NCBI RefSeq assembly: GCF_023155275.1
Contig: NZ_JALMUV010000019.1
Location: forward strand, 1 to 64,000
Reading direction: 5' to 3'
Length of the DNA stretch: 64,000 bases
Origin: Streptomyces rhizoryzae
GTDB lineage: Bacteria; Actinomycetota; Actinomycetes; Streptomycetales; Streptomycetaceae
Shown: positions 7,939 through 16,793 of the stretch, piece by piece
Numbering within the stretch: position 1 is the first letter of the stretch
Layout of the letters: each line of letters opens with the position of its first letter
Notes under the pieces: model-generated
What the model was told of the DNA's origin: nothing
Databases searched by the model: none
The model's input: only the letters and a program-made list of their open reading frames with translations
Program-made: the position numbers and the translations under genes

Positions 7939-10331
7939 AGCAGGGTCAGGTCGTCGGTGCTCGGCTCGGTGAGCCGGGCGACCCGGCCCGCGTGCCGCTC
8001 GACCATCGCCTCGAACGTCTGGCGCGCGGTCCGGCCGTTGCCGAACGACGCCCCCCTGGGCAGCGCCGTGAAGTACTTGAGCAGCGCCTCGCCGGCCCCC
8101 TCGGCGAGGCGGTACTCATGCTCCTCGCCCTGCTGCTCGACGATCCGCAGCAGCTCCTCCGGTGCGTAGTCACCGAACCTGATGGTGCGGGAGAAACGCG
8201 AGGAGATACCGGGGTTGACGGCCAGGAAGCGCTCCATCTCCGCGGTGTAGCCCGCGACGATCACCACCACCGCGTCCCGGTGGTCCTCCATCAGCTTCAC
8301 CAGCGTGTCGATGGCCTCCTTGCCGAAGTCCCGCCCGGAGTCCTCGGGGGACAGCGCGTACGCCTCATCGATGAACAGCACCCCGCCGCGCGCCCGGTCG
8401 AACGCCTCCTGGGTGCGGATCGCCGTCGAGCCGATGTGCTCGCCCACCAGGTCCACCCGCGACACCTCGACCAGGTGGCCGTGCTCCAGCACCCCCAGGG
8501 CGTGCAGGATCTCGCCGTAGAGCCGGGCCACGGTGGTCTTGCCGGTGCCGGGGGAGCCGGTGAACACCAGGTGGCGGCGGACCGACGCGGCCTTCAGACC
8601 GGCCTCCTGCCGGCGCCGCCCCACCTCGATCATGTTGATCAGGCTGCGCACCTCGCGCTTGACGCTGTCCAGGCCGACCAGGGTGTCCAGTTCACCGAGC
8701 ACCTCCTCGGCGGGGCGCCCGGGCGCCGGCGTCTCCGGCGTGGCGGTGGCGGCCGGCGCCTCGCGCGGCGCCGGGACGCTGCCCAGCAGCCCGGCCGTCT
8801 GCGTGGCCTGCTGCACCGCCGGGGCGGTCACCGCGGGCGCCTGCGTGGTGCGGCTCTCGTCGCTGGTGCAGTCCTCGACCACGGGCCCGGAGCCGGTGCC
8901 GTGCGCGTCGGCGAACTCGTACCCGCCGCGCGCGCACCGCTCCGTACGGCACCGGGTCAGCGTCGTGCGGCAGCCGTCGATGACGTGGAAGCCGAAACCG
9001 GAGCTGCCGGTGACCCGGCAGCCGTGGAAGGTGCCGCGGCCCTCGGCGGAGACGTAGAACCCGGCCTCGGCCGGCGAACTGACCGTGCAGCCCTCGATGG
9101 TGGGATCCGCGCCCTTGGTGACGATCACCCCGGTCTGCGCCCCGTCGATGGTGCAGTTGGCGAGCGTGCCGCCGCTGCCGTGGTCGCGGAACCACGCACC
9201 GGTGGACGCCTCCCGGATCCGGCAGTCGTCCAGCTGGACGGTGGCGCCGTCGCTCACCGACACCGCGGTGTTGCGGACCTGCGCGATATCGCAGTCCACG
9301 ACGTCCGCGCGGGAGCCCCGGTCCAGGACGAACAGCGCGTCGGGCACGTCGTGCACCCGCGTCGAGTCCAGCACCGCGGTCGCGCCGTCGCTGACCCACA
9401 CCGCCGGGTAGTCGCCCGTACTGTCGTGGATCTCGCACTGGTTGGCGTCCACCCGGGTGCCCGGGTCCCACACCGACAGGCCGTTCCGCCCGAAGTGCCG
9501 CACCGTGCTGCGGGTCAGCGTCAGCACCGACCGGGACCGCAGATCGACCGCGTTCTCCGGGATGTCGTGGATGTCGCAGTCGGCGAGGGTGAGCACCGCG
9601 TCGGTGTCCAGGGTCACGCCGTCCGCCGTGGTGCGGTGCACCGTGCAGTCGGTGAGGTGGCCGGTGGCCCGCGCCGCCACCTGGACGCCCGCGCCCTTGA
9701 TCTCGTACAGCTCGCAGCCGACCGCCTCGACCGCGCTGCCGTCGCCGGTCAGCGACAGTCCGGCGCCCGAGGCGTGGTGGACCCGGCAGCGCTCCAGCCG
9801 CGGGTGGGCGCCGCCGCGCACCGCCACCCCGGCCTGGCCGGCCGCCATCACCTCGCACTCCTCGAAGACCCCGCCGGCCCCGTCCAGGACGCTGATGCCG
9901 ACCCCGCCGGCGTTGTCGACCGTGCACCGCCGCACCGTCGGCCGGGCCCCGCCGCGCACCTCGATACCGGCCGCGGACCGCGTCACCACCCGGATGTCGG
10001 CCAGCTCGGGGGCGCCGTCCTCCACCAGCAGCGCCGGGGACGCCGAGTCGGTCGCCTCCAGGTGCAGATCGTGGACGGTGGCCGAGGCCCGTATCGTCAG
10101 CGCGACCCCGTCGGGCGGCGCGATCCGCACCGAGCCGCGGGCCCCGTCCGGTCCGCGCAGGGTGATCGCGCGCTGGAGGACGAGGTTCTCGCGGTACGTC
10201 CCGGCCGGCACGGTCAGGACGTCGCCGTCGCCGGCGGCCTCCAGGGCGGCGGCGAGCGAACTGTACTCCCCGGTGCGGCGCCGCCAACGCGACGTTCCGG
10301 AGTGCGTCACCTGGACCGAGCCCTGTGCCAT
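7908..10331 (-). CDS. Right-handed beta-helix / CbbX-EccA-type AAA+ ATPase fusion
   Basis: An 807-residue protein. Residues 25-65 read like a pectate-lyase-type opening (SLAAALEAAGDGDVLTVPAG), then about 18 beta-helix coils run to about 510 with repeated CxVxx and GVxVxxGAxPTxxxC patterns. A Pro/Ala/Thr linker follows (about 515-550). The AAA+ domain has Walker A GSPGTGKTT (592-600), Walker B VLFIDEAYAL (about 650) and the arginine-finger region GISSRFSRTIRF (about 705). The ATPase is closest in pattern to CbbX, SpoVK and the type VII secretion EccA group. ATG at 10331 is chosen because upstream codons are low-complexity. There is no signal peptide, so it is likely cytoplasmic. Role unknown; a remodeller or scaffold is plausible. 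Confidence 0.88.
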   Translation of the reverse strand: MAQGSVQVTHSGTSRWRRRTGEYSSLAAALEAAGDGDVLTVPAGTYRENLVLQRAITLRGPDGARGSVRIAPPDGVALTIRASATVHDLHLEATDSASPALLVEDGAPELADIRVVTRSAAGIEVRGGARPTVRRCTVDNAGGVGISVLDGAGGVFEECEVMAAGQAGVAVRGGAHPRLERCRVHHASGAGLSLTGDGSAVEAVGCELYEIKGAGVQVAARATGHLTDCTVHRTTADGVTLDTDAVLTLADCDIHDIPENAVDLRSRSVLTLTRSTVRHFGRNGLSVWDPGTRVDANQCEIHDSTGDYPAVWVSDGATAVLDSTRVHDVPDALFVLDRGSRADVVDCDIAQVRNTAVSVSDGATVQLDDCRIREASTGAWFRDHGSGGTLANCTIDGAQTGVIVTKGADPTIEGCTVSSPAEAGFYVSAEGRGTFHGCRVTGSSGFGFHVIDGCRTTLTRCRTERCARGGYEFADAHGTGSGPVVEDCTSDESRTTQAPAVTAPAVQQATQTAGLLGSVPAPREAPAATATPETPAPGRPAEEVLGELDTLVGLDSVKREVRSLINMIEVGRRRQEAGLKAASVRRHLVFTGSPGTGKTTVARLYGEILHALGVLEHGHLVEVSRVDLVGEHIGSTAIRTQEAFDRARGGVLFIDEAYALSPEDSGRDFGKEAIDTLVKLMEDHRDAVVVIVAGYTAEMERFLAVNPGISSRFSRTIRFGDYAPEELLRIVEQQGEEHEYRLAEGAGEALLKYFTALPRGASFGNGRTARQTFEAMVERHAGRVARLTEPSTDDLTLLYAEDLPELP

Positions 10332-10498
10332 GGCGGTGTCGTGTCCCCACTTCGTGCGGCAGATGTCGGCCCGGCAGCCAGGCGTGAAGCGGATGTCCGC
10401 TTCCGGTCTGCGGGGCCCCAGCCCCGGGGCTGGAGGGACCACCGTAGCGCGCCCGGCGGGCGGTGGCCGACACGGTCCGCAGCCTGGTCGGCCGCCGC

Positions 10499-11101
10499 TC
10501 AACTCCCGGCGTCGGCGCGGCCCCAGTCCTGCCCGGCGCGGGCCCACGCCGCGTCCCAGCGACGGAACCGACGGGCCGTCAGCTGCCGGACGGCCAGCCG
10601 CCGGCCGCCCTCGACGGCCCCCGCCACCGCCGCCGCGGTGCCCAGCCCGGCCAGCACCGCGTGGGCGCCGGCGGTGCTCTCGTCCATCGGCCGCGGCACC
10701 GGCCGCCCGCCCCCGTCGGTCCACAGCCGGAACCGCTCACCGGGCGCCACCGGCCGCGGCGCGGCCACTTCGGCGCTGCGCGGGCTGCCGTCCGGTGCGG
10801 TCCACCGGGCGGTCACCCGCAGCCGCGCGTCGCGCTGCGAGGCGGTCTCCGGGTCCGGGTCGACCGGGTTGCGGGACACCGGCCGGCCGGCGGTCGCCCA
10901 CACCAGCCGGCGCTGCGCGTGCTGGAGCCGTACGGCCTCCAGCAGGGCGCCGTGCGCGGCCCGCCCCGTGCACCAGCCGACCGCGGCGGGGGCGAGGGCG
11001 AGGAGCAGGGCGGTGGCCAGCGCGAGCCATGCCTCCAGCAGGTCGGTCGGGCGCCGGAGCGGGTTGTGCCGCCAGCGCCAGATACCCGTGATCGTCCGCA
11101 T
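10499..11101 (-). CDS. Rv1733c-family membrane protein
   Basis: A 200-residue protein with the Rv1733c-family plan: N-terminal RWRHNPLRRPTDLLEAW, a first membrane helix (about 26-45), an extracytoplasmic domain containing TARWTAPDGSPR and the RFRLWTDGGG segment, a second membrane helix (about 143-162), and a basic C-terminal tail. Function is unknown; the mycobacterial member belongs to the dormancy regulon. GAGAGGGGG lies five bases before the ATG. It is upstream of the beta-helix/AAA+ gene on the same strand, 167 bases away. Confidence 0.85.
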   Translation of the reverse strand: MRTITGIWRWRHNPLRRPTDLLEAWLALATALLLALAPAAVGWCTGRAAHGALLEAVRLQHAQRRLVWATAGRPVSRNPVDPDPETASQRDARLRVTARWTAPDGSPRSAEVAAPRPVAPGERFRLWTDGGGRPVPRPMDESTAGAHAVLAGLGTAAAVAGAVEGGRRLAVRQLTARRFRRWDAAWARAGQDWGRADAGS

Positions 11102-11204
11102 CGTGCCCCCTCTCCGTCTCTCCTCGCATACCGTGCGGCGGCGCGGACATGCCCCCGCCCCGGGCGGGGAGAGCGACATCACGCCACCCCGCGCCCCCGG
11201 GCCG

Positions 11205-11693
11205 TCAGCGCAGCCGGACCGCCACCGTGACCACCGCGCCCCGCCGGTCCGCCCCGGCCCGTTCCGCCGCGTCCGGGTCCGCCGCGTCCGGGCCCGCGGC
11301 GACCGCGAACCGGTCCGCCACCAGGCGCGCCAGCCACAGGCCCCGCCCCTTGGGCGCGCCGTCCAGACCGGGCAGCAGCTCCGGGATGACGGTCTCGCTG
11401 AAACCGGGGCCGGCGTCGCTGATCCGGCACTCCAGTTCGTCGCCGACCCGCCGCAGCACCAGCCGGCCGGAACCGCCGGCGTGCTCCACGGCGTTCCCGG
11501 CGATCTCGTCGACCGCGAGGACGAACTCCCCGCGCCGCGGTTCGTTCAGCCCCTCCCGGGCCGCGCACTCCTCGACCAGCAGCCGCAGTTGCGGCAGCAG
11601 CCGCGCGGTGAACCGCCGTTGCAGCAGCCGCCGGCCGGGCTCCGGTGCCGGCTGCTCCGCCTGACCGTGACCGGCCGGTTCCGGATTCAGCAC
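11205..11693 (-). CDS. Anti-sigma-type ATP-binding protein (RsbW-like HATPase)
   Basis: A 162-residue GHKL ATPase with a clear N-box (DEIAGNAVEHAGG, about 68-80), G1 box (ISDAGPGF, about 96-103) and G2 box (GRGLWLARLVAD, about 117-128). It is expected to bind a sigma factor or phosphorylate a STAS antagonist. The GTG start has GGGGGAGG 10 bases upstream. Its start overlaps the stop of a doubtful upstream frame in a GTGCTGA arrangement. A Pro/Asp/Ala-rich insert lies before the last strand. A second lone RsbW-like gene lies at 871-1371. Confidence 0.88.
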   Translation of the reverse strand: MLNPEPAGHGQAEQPAPEPGRRLLQRRFTARLLPQLRLLVEECAAREGLNEPRRGEFVLAVDEIAGNAVEHAGGSGRLVLRRVGDELECRISDAGPGFSETVIPELLPGLDGAPKGRGLWLARLVADRFAVAAGPDAADPDAAERAGADRRGAVVTVAVRLR

Positions 11694-12295
11694 GGCCGTA
11701 CCACCTCCCCCGGCGCCGGCCGCGGCACCGCATCGGCGCCCGGCCGCCGCAGCGTCCGGCGCCGCCCGCGGGCGCACCGCCGACGGCCGTCCGCGCAGAG
11801 CTCGATGGACGCGCGCCCGGCGCAGAGCACCCCGGCAGCCGTCTCCCGCCGGACCGTCGCCGCGCCCTCGGCGCCGCACGCGGCTTCCCGCCCCCTCCCG
11901 GCGACCGCCCGCGGCCCGGTGCCCGCCTCGGCCCCGACCCGGTCGGCCCCCGCCCCCGGCCGGCCGACCCGGCGGACAGCGGTGACCCGGCGGACAGCGG
12001 TGAACCGGCGGATTGCGGTGCACCGGCGGACGGTGCTGGTCCGGCGGGGGGCGACGGCGCGGCGGGCGGCGGTGAACCGGCGGTCCGGGCGGAGCAGTTC
12101 GCCCCCGGAGGCGAGCGCCGGCTCGCCGCGCTCGCGGGCCCGGGCCATGCCGCTGCCGGGGGCGTCGGGACGGACCGGCACCTCGTCCGCCGGCACCTCC
12201 GGGGAGGTCAGGGCCAGGCCGCGCGCTCCGCGGGGCGGTCCGGGCCGGACGAACGCCGTGGCGGCCGCCCGGCGCACGGAGGCGCCGCGGCTCAC
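11687..12295 (-). CDS. Doubtful arginine-rich open frame
   Basis: A possible 202-residue protein with high third-position GC whose stop overlaps the GTG of the downstream anti-sigma ATPase, as in translational coupling. Its composition (very Arg-rich, repeated TAVRRV-like hexapeptides) is unlike a folded domain, and second-position GC also looks high, which argues for a frame artefact. The opposite strand is equally open and would encode DPADSG hexapeptides. A STAS gene would be the normal neighbour here but I cannot read one. Treat it as unresolved. Confidence 0.25.
   Translation of the reverse strand: MSRGASVRRAAATAFVRPGPPRGARGLALTSPEVPADEVPVRPDAPGSGMARARERGEPALASGGELLRPDRRFTAARRAVAPRRTSTVRRCTAIRRFTAVRRVTAVRRVGRPGAGADRVGAEAGTGPRAVAGRGREAACGAEGAATVRRETAAGVLCAGRASIELCADGRRRCARGRRRTLRRPGADAVPRPAPGEVVRPC
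11966..12034. repeat. 18-bp tandem repeat
   Basis: Three 18-bp units (GACCCGGCGGACAGCGGT and variants at 11966, 11984 and 12002) and a shortened fourth at 12020. The first two are identical. It lies inside the unresolved stretch between the anti-sigma ATPase and the MOSC gene. Confidence 0.85.
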
Positions 12296-12481
12296 ACCGG
12301 CAGGGCCCCCGGGCCGGAGGCGCTGGACCGGGAGGAGATGGCCGCTCGCGGCGTCCCTCGCAGGCATCGGCACAACAGCTCTCTGTCTCCCCCCGGGGCC
12401 CGTCCGTCGGCGACGCTGAGCGCTCACTCTAGGCAGCCGCGGGGCGGCCCGCAATGACAGCCGTGGCGGCGCCGGCGGCCG

Positions 12482-13306
12482 TCAGCCGAGTATCTCGAAC
12501 GGGTCGCCGACGCGGAGGGTGCCGGCCCCGCGGGGGATCAGATTCTGGCCGAAGACCAACTGGTCGCCGAAGCGGCGGTGCCGGGCCAGGGTGCGCAGCG
12601 GTTCCTTGCCGCGCTCGGCGGTGCGCTGGTCGGTGGTGGTGACCACGCAGCGCCCGCTGGGCTTGGCCACCTGGAAGACCACCTCGCCGATCCGCACCCG
12701 CCGCCAGTCGTCCTCGGCCCAGGGCGCGGTGCCGCCGATCACCACATTGGGCCGGAAACGGTTCATCGGGAGGGGACCCTCGTCGGGGTGGTCGCCCTGC
12801 GCGATGAGGGAGTTGAGGGCGTCCAGGGACGCGGTGGTGGTCAGCAGCAGCGGGAAGCCGTCGGCGAAACTGACGGTGTCCCCGGGCTCGCTGAACCGCG
12901 GGTCGATCGCGCGGCGCCGCTCCGGGGCGTCCATGTGCACCATGCGGCACGCGGTGCCCAGATACCCCCGCCACCACTCGGCCGCTTCCCGGCCCGCCGG
13001 CACCGCCTGGACCACCGTGCCGAAGACCTGGACCGGGACCGTGTCCGCCGGGGCGGGCACCGGGACCGTCAGCGGCGGCACCCCGGGCGCGGTCAGCCGC
13101 AGGGCTCCGCCCGGCAGCTCCTCCGCCCGCGCCAACGCCAGCCGCGGCTCCTGGCGTTGGGTGATCTGCCGGCCCTCGGCATCCGCCACCAGCCAGCGCC
13201 GGTCCCCGGCGAGCCCCCACGGCTCGACGGCCGCCTCGCCGGGACCGGTCCCCGCAAGGGCCTTCACCGGATAGAGATGGAGCGACTGGACCTGTGGCTT
13301 CGGCAT
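12482..13306 (-). CDS. MOSC domain-containing protein (YcbX-like)
   Basis: A 274-residue protein starting MPKPQVQSLHLYPVKAL. An N-terminal MOSC_N beta-barrel holds LAGDRRWLVADAEGRQITQRQ (about 32-52). The C-terminal MOSC domain has FRPNVVIGG (about 191), WRRVRIGEV and the conserved cysteine in KPSGRCVVTTTDQ (about 225). MOSC proteins bind molybdenum cofactor or sulfur and often reduce N-hydroxylated compounds. The start is supported by CAGGAT six bases upstream (13313-13318) and no ribosome-binding site, so it is probably leaderless. Confidence 0.9.
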   Translation of the reverse strand: MPKPQVQSLHLYPVKALAGTGPGEAAVEPWGLAGDRRWLVADAEGRQITQRQEPRLALARAEELPGGALRLTAPGVPPLTVPVPAPADTVPVQVFGTVVQAVPAGREAAEWWRGYLGTACRMVHMDAPERRRAIDPRFSEPGDTVSFADGFPLLLTTTASLDALNSLIAQGDHPDEGPLPMNRFRPNVVIGGTAPWAEDDWRRVRIGEVVFQVAKPSGRCVVTTTDQRTAERGKEPLRTLARHRRFGDQLVFGQNLIPRGAGTLRVGDPFEILG

Positions 13307-13350
13307 GGAGCCATCCTGCCAGCCGCCTGTGACAGCGGTACGGGCGCCGG

Positions 13351-13812
13351 TCAGTAGCCCCGCGGGTACTGGCGGCCGTAGCCCGGGTCGTCGAAGGGCG
13401 AGGCGGGCCGCGGCGCGACCGGCGCGGCCGGGCGCATCGCTTCGTAACCCGTCCCCGCGGGGCCCGGTGCCGGGCGCTGGTGCTGCTGCGGCGGTTGGTA
13501 GCCGCGGCCGGTGCCGGCCTGCTGGGGGATGTACGGCGCCGGGGTGTGCTGGAGCGGGGCTACGGGCTGCGCCGCCGCACCGGGGTACCCGTGGCCGGCG
13601 GGCGGCGGGGTGGATCCCGAGGGCAGCGCCGGCAGCGCCGGGGGCAGCGCGGGCAGGGACGAGGAGCCGGTGTCCCAGGGGGACGGGTTCACGCGGATCG
13701 GGGCGATCTGCGGAGTCCCCCGCTCTGCGACGAGGCTGTCGTAGATGGGGGTGTCCGGGAAGGAGGGCGATGCGTAGTAGCCGCCGCTGTAAGTGGAGCG
13801 GGGGGAGGTCAT
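13351..13812 (-). CDS. DUF6643-type Pro/Gln-rich protein
   Basis: A 153-residue protein. The N-terminus MTSPRSTYSGGYYASPSFPD and the stretch VAERGTPQIAPIRVNP are the recognisable conserved part (residues 1-47) of a Streptomyces-specific family. The rest is disordered Pro/Ala/Gly/Gln-rich sequence ending GYGRQYPRGY. No ribosome-binding site is visible, and TAACTT sits seven bases before the ATG, so the transcript is probably leaderless. It lies upstream of the MOSC gene on the same strand. Function unknown. Confidence 0.8.
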   Translation of the reverse strand: MTSPRSTYSGGYYASPSFPDTPIYDSLVAERGTPQIAPIRVNPSPWDTGSSSLPALPPALPALPSGSTPPPAGHGYPGAAAQPVAPLQHTPAPYIPQQAGTGRGYQPPQQHQRPAPGPAGTGYEAMRPAAPVAPRPASPFDDPGYGRQYPRGY

Positions 13813-13819
13813 ACGTCAT

Positions 13820-13825
13820 AAGTTA
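13820..13825 (-). promoter_or_regulatory. -10 hexamer of a leaderless promoter (TAACTT)
   Basis: On the minus strand TAACTT is followed by seven bases and the ATG of the DUF6643 gene, with no Shine-Dalgarno. A good -35 is not apparent. About 280 bases separate this gene from the divergent TerD gene. Confidence 0.5.
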
Positions 13826-14104
13826 AGCCCACGATGTGTCGAATGGGGAGCCTGGATGCGGGTTGTTTCACGGGTTCGTGGCGGCCCCCGGTCACCAAAG
13901 CGAGCGAACCTGAAAAAATCGGTCGCGAACGCCCGTAGGGATCGTGTAAAGACCTCGCTCCCCGGGGGTGAACGGAGGGCGTTCGGGGCGATCCGGGCCA
14001 AGTAGGTTGGGAGGGGCCATCCCTGACGGTCCGCGAGGCCGTCGGCGGGGCCGGTACGGCGGCAGGCAGTGCAGGGACGACAGGGACGACAGGAAGGTGC
14101 GGCG

Positions 14105-15472
14105 ATGGCGATGCTCAAGGGCGGCAATGTCCCCGTTCCGGCACCGGCGGTGCGGGTGGAGCTGGGCTGGCGGGCGGCCCCCGGCGCGCCGGACGTGGAC
14201 GCCTCGGCGCTGCTGCTGGTCTCCGGCCGGGTCCGCGGCGACGCCGACTTCGTCTTCTACAACCAGCCCGCGCACGCCTCCGGCGCGGTGCGCCACGAGG
14301 GGAAGCGGCCGGCCGGCGGCGCGATGACCGACACCCTCCGGGTGGATCTCGCCGCCGTCGAGCCCGCGGTGGACACCGTGGTGCTGGCCGCCTCCGCCGA
14401 CGGCGGCAGCTTCGGCGCGGTGCCCGGCCTGTACGTCCGGGTGCTGGACGCCGCCGGCGGTGCCGAAATCGCCCGGTTCGACAGTCAGGACGCCACCACG
14501 GAGACCGCCTTCGTGCTCGGCGAGCTGTACCGCCGCCAGGGCGGCTGGAAGTTCCGCGCGGTGGGCCAGGGGTACGCCACCGGGCTCGCCGGGCTGGCCA
14601 CCGACTTCGGCATCAGCGTCGCCGCGGACGAGCCCCCGGCGGTCCCGCCCGCCGCGCCCCCGGCGGCCCCGCCCGCCGCGCCCCCGGTGATCCCGCCGCC
14701 CGCGCCGCCGATGGCCCCGCCGCCCGCCGCGCCCGCGCCCCCGGTGCTGTCCGTCCCGCCCCCGGCGGCCCCCGTCCCGGCGGCCCCCGCCCCCGCTCCG
14801 GTCCGGCTGACCAAAGTCACCCTCACGAAGGACGCGCCGGCCGTCTCGCTGACGAAGCAGGGCGGCACCTCCGGCACGCTGCGGGTCAACCTCAACTGGT
14901 CCGCGGGCGGCGCCGGCAAGCGCTTCACCAAGAAGCTCGGCCGCAAGGCGATGGAGGCGCTGGGCGCCCGCGGTGCGCTGCTGCCGCCCTCCGGCGACCT
15001 CGACCTCGACCTGTGCGCGCTGTACGAGTTCACCGACGGCTCGGCCGGCGTGGTGCACCCGCTCGCCCAGGCGTTCGGCGCCCTGCACGCCCCGCCGTAC
15101 ATCCTGCTCGACGGCGACGACCGCACCGGCGCCGTCGCCACCGGCGAGAACCTCACCGTCAACCTCGACCACCAGGCCCGCTTCCGGCGCATCCTGATCT
15201 TCGTGACGATCTACGCCGGTGCCCGCAGCTTCGAGGGCCTGGACGCCACCGTCACGCTGCGGCCGCAGCACGGCGCCCCGATCGAGTTCTCGCTCGACGC
15301 CTGCACCGTCCCGGCCACGGTCTGCGCGCTGGCCCTGATCACCAACACCGGCGGCGAACTGGTCGTCCAGCGCGAGGCCCGCTACCTGGTCCCCGAGCCC
15401 GGCGTCAGCCCCCAGCGCACCGTCGACCACGCCTACGGCTGGGGCCTGAACTGGTCCCCGGCCGCCAAGTGA
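14105..15472 (+). CDS. TerD-family protein with two Ter domains
   Basis: A 455-residue protein of the tellurium-resistance/stress family. Residues 1-175 form a TerD domain (MAMLKGGNVPVP, DADFVFYNQP, VVLAASADGG). A Pro/Ala linker (about 180-235) follows. A second Ter-like domain (about 237-455) has LRVNLNW, LDLDLCALYEFTDG, PPYILLDGDDRTG and DHAYGWGLNW. TerD proteins bind Ca2+ and act in envelope or phage/metal stress; the exact role is unclear. GGAAGG lies seven bases before the ATG; the upstream GTG at 14069 is less likely. It appears monocistronic. Confidence 0.93.
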   Translation: MAMLKGGNVPVPAPAVRVELGWRAAPGAPDVDASALLLVSGRVRGDADFVFYNQPAHASGAVRHEGKRPAGGAMTDTLRVDLAAVEPAVDTVVLAASADGGSFGAVPGLYVRVLDAAGGAEIARFDSQDATTETAFVLGELYRRQGGWKFRAVGQGYATGLAGLATDFGISVAADEPPAVPPAAPPAAPPAAPPVIPPPAPPMAPPPAAPAPPVLSVPPPAAPVPAAPAPAPVRLTKVTLTKDAPAVSLTKQGGTSGTLRVNLNWSAGGAGKRFTKKLGRKAMEALGARGALLPPSGDLDLDLCALYEFTDGSAGVVHPLAQAFGALHAPPYILLDGDDRTGAVATGENLTVNLDHQARFRRILIFVTIYAGARSFEGLDATVTLRPQHGAPIEFSLDACTVPATVCALALITNTGGELVVQREARYLVPEPGVSPQRTVDHAYGWGLNWSPAAK

Positions 15473-15520
15473 CGGCCGCGCCAAGGGAGGGGATTACGCG
15501 GACACCTCCTGGGACATCGC

Positions 15521-16678
15521 CTAGGGCGCCCCGTAGGTGCGGCCCTTCCAGGCGGCGCCGCGGCCCCGGTGGTGCCGCACCGCCGAGTCCACCGTCATCA
15601 GGAGGTACAGCAGCGCGGTGAACGGGAGCAGCGGTGCCGCCCACGGAGGCTGCCGGTAGTAGCGCAGCATCGGCAGGTACGTGCCGCACATCACGGCCCA
15701 GGCCGCGCCGCCCAGCGCCGCCACCACCGGGTCGCCGGCCGCCAGCCCGACCACCAGGGCGGCCGGCGGCACGAGGTAGACCAGGGCCAGCCCCAGGACC
15801 GTGCCCAGCAGGAGCAGCGGCCGGTGCCGCAGCTGGGCGTAGGCGCTGCGGGACACCATCCGCCACAGCTCCGCCAGCCGGGGATAGGGGCGGACGCTGG
15901 TGACGTGGTCCGCGAGCCCCAGCCAGAGCGAGCCGCCGGACCGCTGCACCGCCCGGGCCAGTGACACGTCGTCGATCACCGCGTGCCGGATCGCCTCCGG
16001 GACGCCCGCCCGCTCCGCCGCCGCCGTCCGCAGCAGGACGCAGCCGCCGGCCGCCGCCGCGGTCCGGGCCCCGCGCCGGTTCACCCACCGGAAGGGGTAG
16101 AGCTGCCCGAAGAAGTACACGAACGCCGGGACGATCAGCCGTTCCCAGCCGGTCGCCACCCGCAGCCGGGCCATCTGCGACACCAGGTCCAGGTCCGCCG
16201 AGCGGGCCGCGGCCACCAACTCCCGCAGGCTGTCCGGCTCGTGAGCGATGTCCGCGTCGGTCAGCAGCAGGTACTCGGGCGCCAGGTGCTCCCGGGCCAG
16301 CGCGATGCCGTGCCGGAGGGCCCACAGCTTGCCGGTCCAGCCCGGTTCGGGGTCGCCGGGGGCGGTGACGGTCAGCGGGAGTCCGCCGCGCGCGGCGGCC
16401 AGGTCGCGGGCGAGCGCGCCGGTGCCGTCGGTGCTGCCGTCGTCGACGAGGAAGACCCCGGCCCGGCCCGGGTACTTCTGCGCCAGCAGCGACGGCAGGC
16501 TCGCGGGCAGCACGGCCGCCTCGTCGCGGGCCGGCACCACCACCGCGACGGACGGCCAGCGCGCGGGGTCCCGGCGGGGCGGCAGCCGGACGTCGGTCCG
16601 CCAGAAGAAGCCCTGCCCCAGCAGCAGCCACAGCCAGGCGAGCAGCGACCCGGCACCGATCCACACCATCGCTTCCAC
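15521..16678 (-). CDS. HpnB-like family 2 glycosyltransferase
   Basis: A 385-residue membrane glycosyltransferase. An N-terminal hydrophobic segment (WIGAGSLLAWLWLLLGQG) is followed by the GT-A domain with VVVPARDEA, LVDDGSTDGT, GWTGKLWALRHGI, the DxD-type LLLTDADIAH, IPAFVYFFGQLYPF-like, AAAAGGCVLLR and VIDDVSLA blocks. C-terminal membrane helices follow (about 285-360). Nearly every block matches hopanoid-associated HpnB, yet no hopanoid genes are nearby. GTG at 16678 is supported by CAGACT six bases upstream; ATG three codons later is the alternative. The acceptor substrate is unknown. Confidence 0.85.
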   Translation of the reverse strand: MEAMVWIGAGSLLAWLWLLLGQGFFWRTDVRLPPRRDPARWPSVAVVVPARDEAAVLPASLPSLLAQKYPGRAGVFLVDDGSTDGTGALARDLAAARGGLPLTVTAPGDPEPGWTGKLWALRHGIALAREHLAPEYLLLTDADIAHEPDSLRELVAAARSADLDLVSQMARLRVATGWERLIVPAFVYFFGQLYPFRWVNRRGARTAAAAGGCVLLRTAAAERAGVPEAIRHAVIDDVSLARAVQRSGGSLWLGLADHVTSVRPYPRLAELWRMVSRSAYAQLRHRPLLLLGTVLGLALVYLVPPAALVVGLAAGDPVVAALGGAAWAVMCGTYLPMLRYYRQPPWAAPLLPFTALLYLLMTVDSAVRHHRGRGAAWKGRTYGAP

Positions 16679-16793
16679 GGCCGCAGTCTGCCCCACGGGG
16701 GCCGCCGCCGACCGGTGCCCGACACGCGGCGCGGGCCGTCCGCCCCTTATGGTCCTTCCCGCCCCGGTATGACAAGCGGGACGGACCGTTGAG

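Noticed and set aside
5844..12419. A continuous plus-strand open frame of 2191 codons
   Set aside because: It runs antisense or out of frame across several clear genes and encodes only Arg/Pro/Gly-rich low-complexity sequence; a by-product of extreme GC bias.
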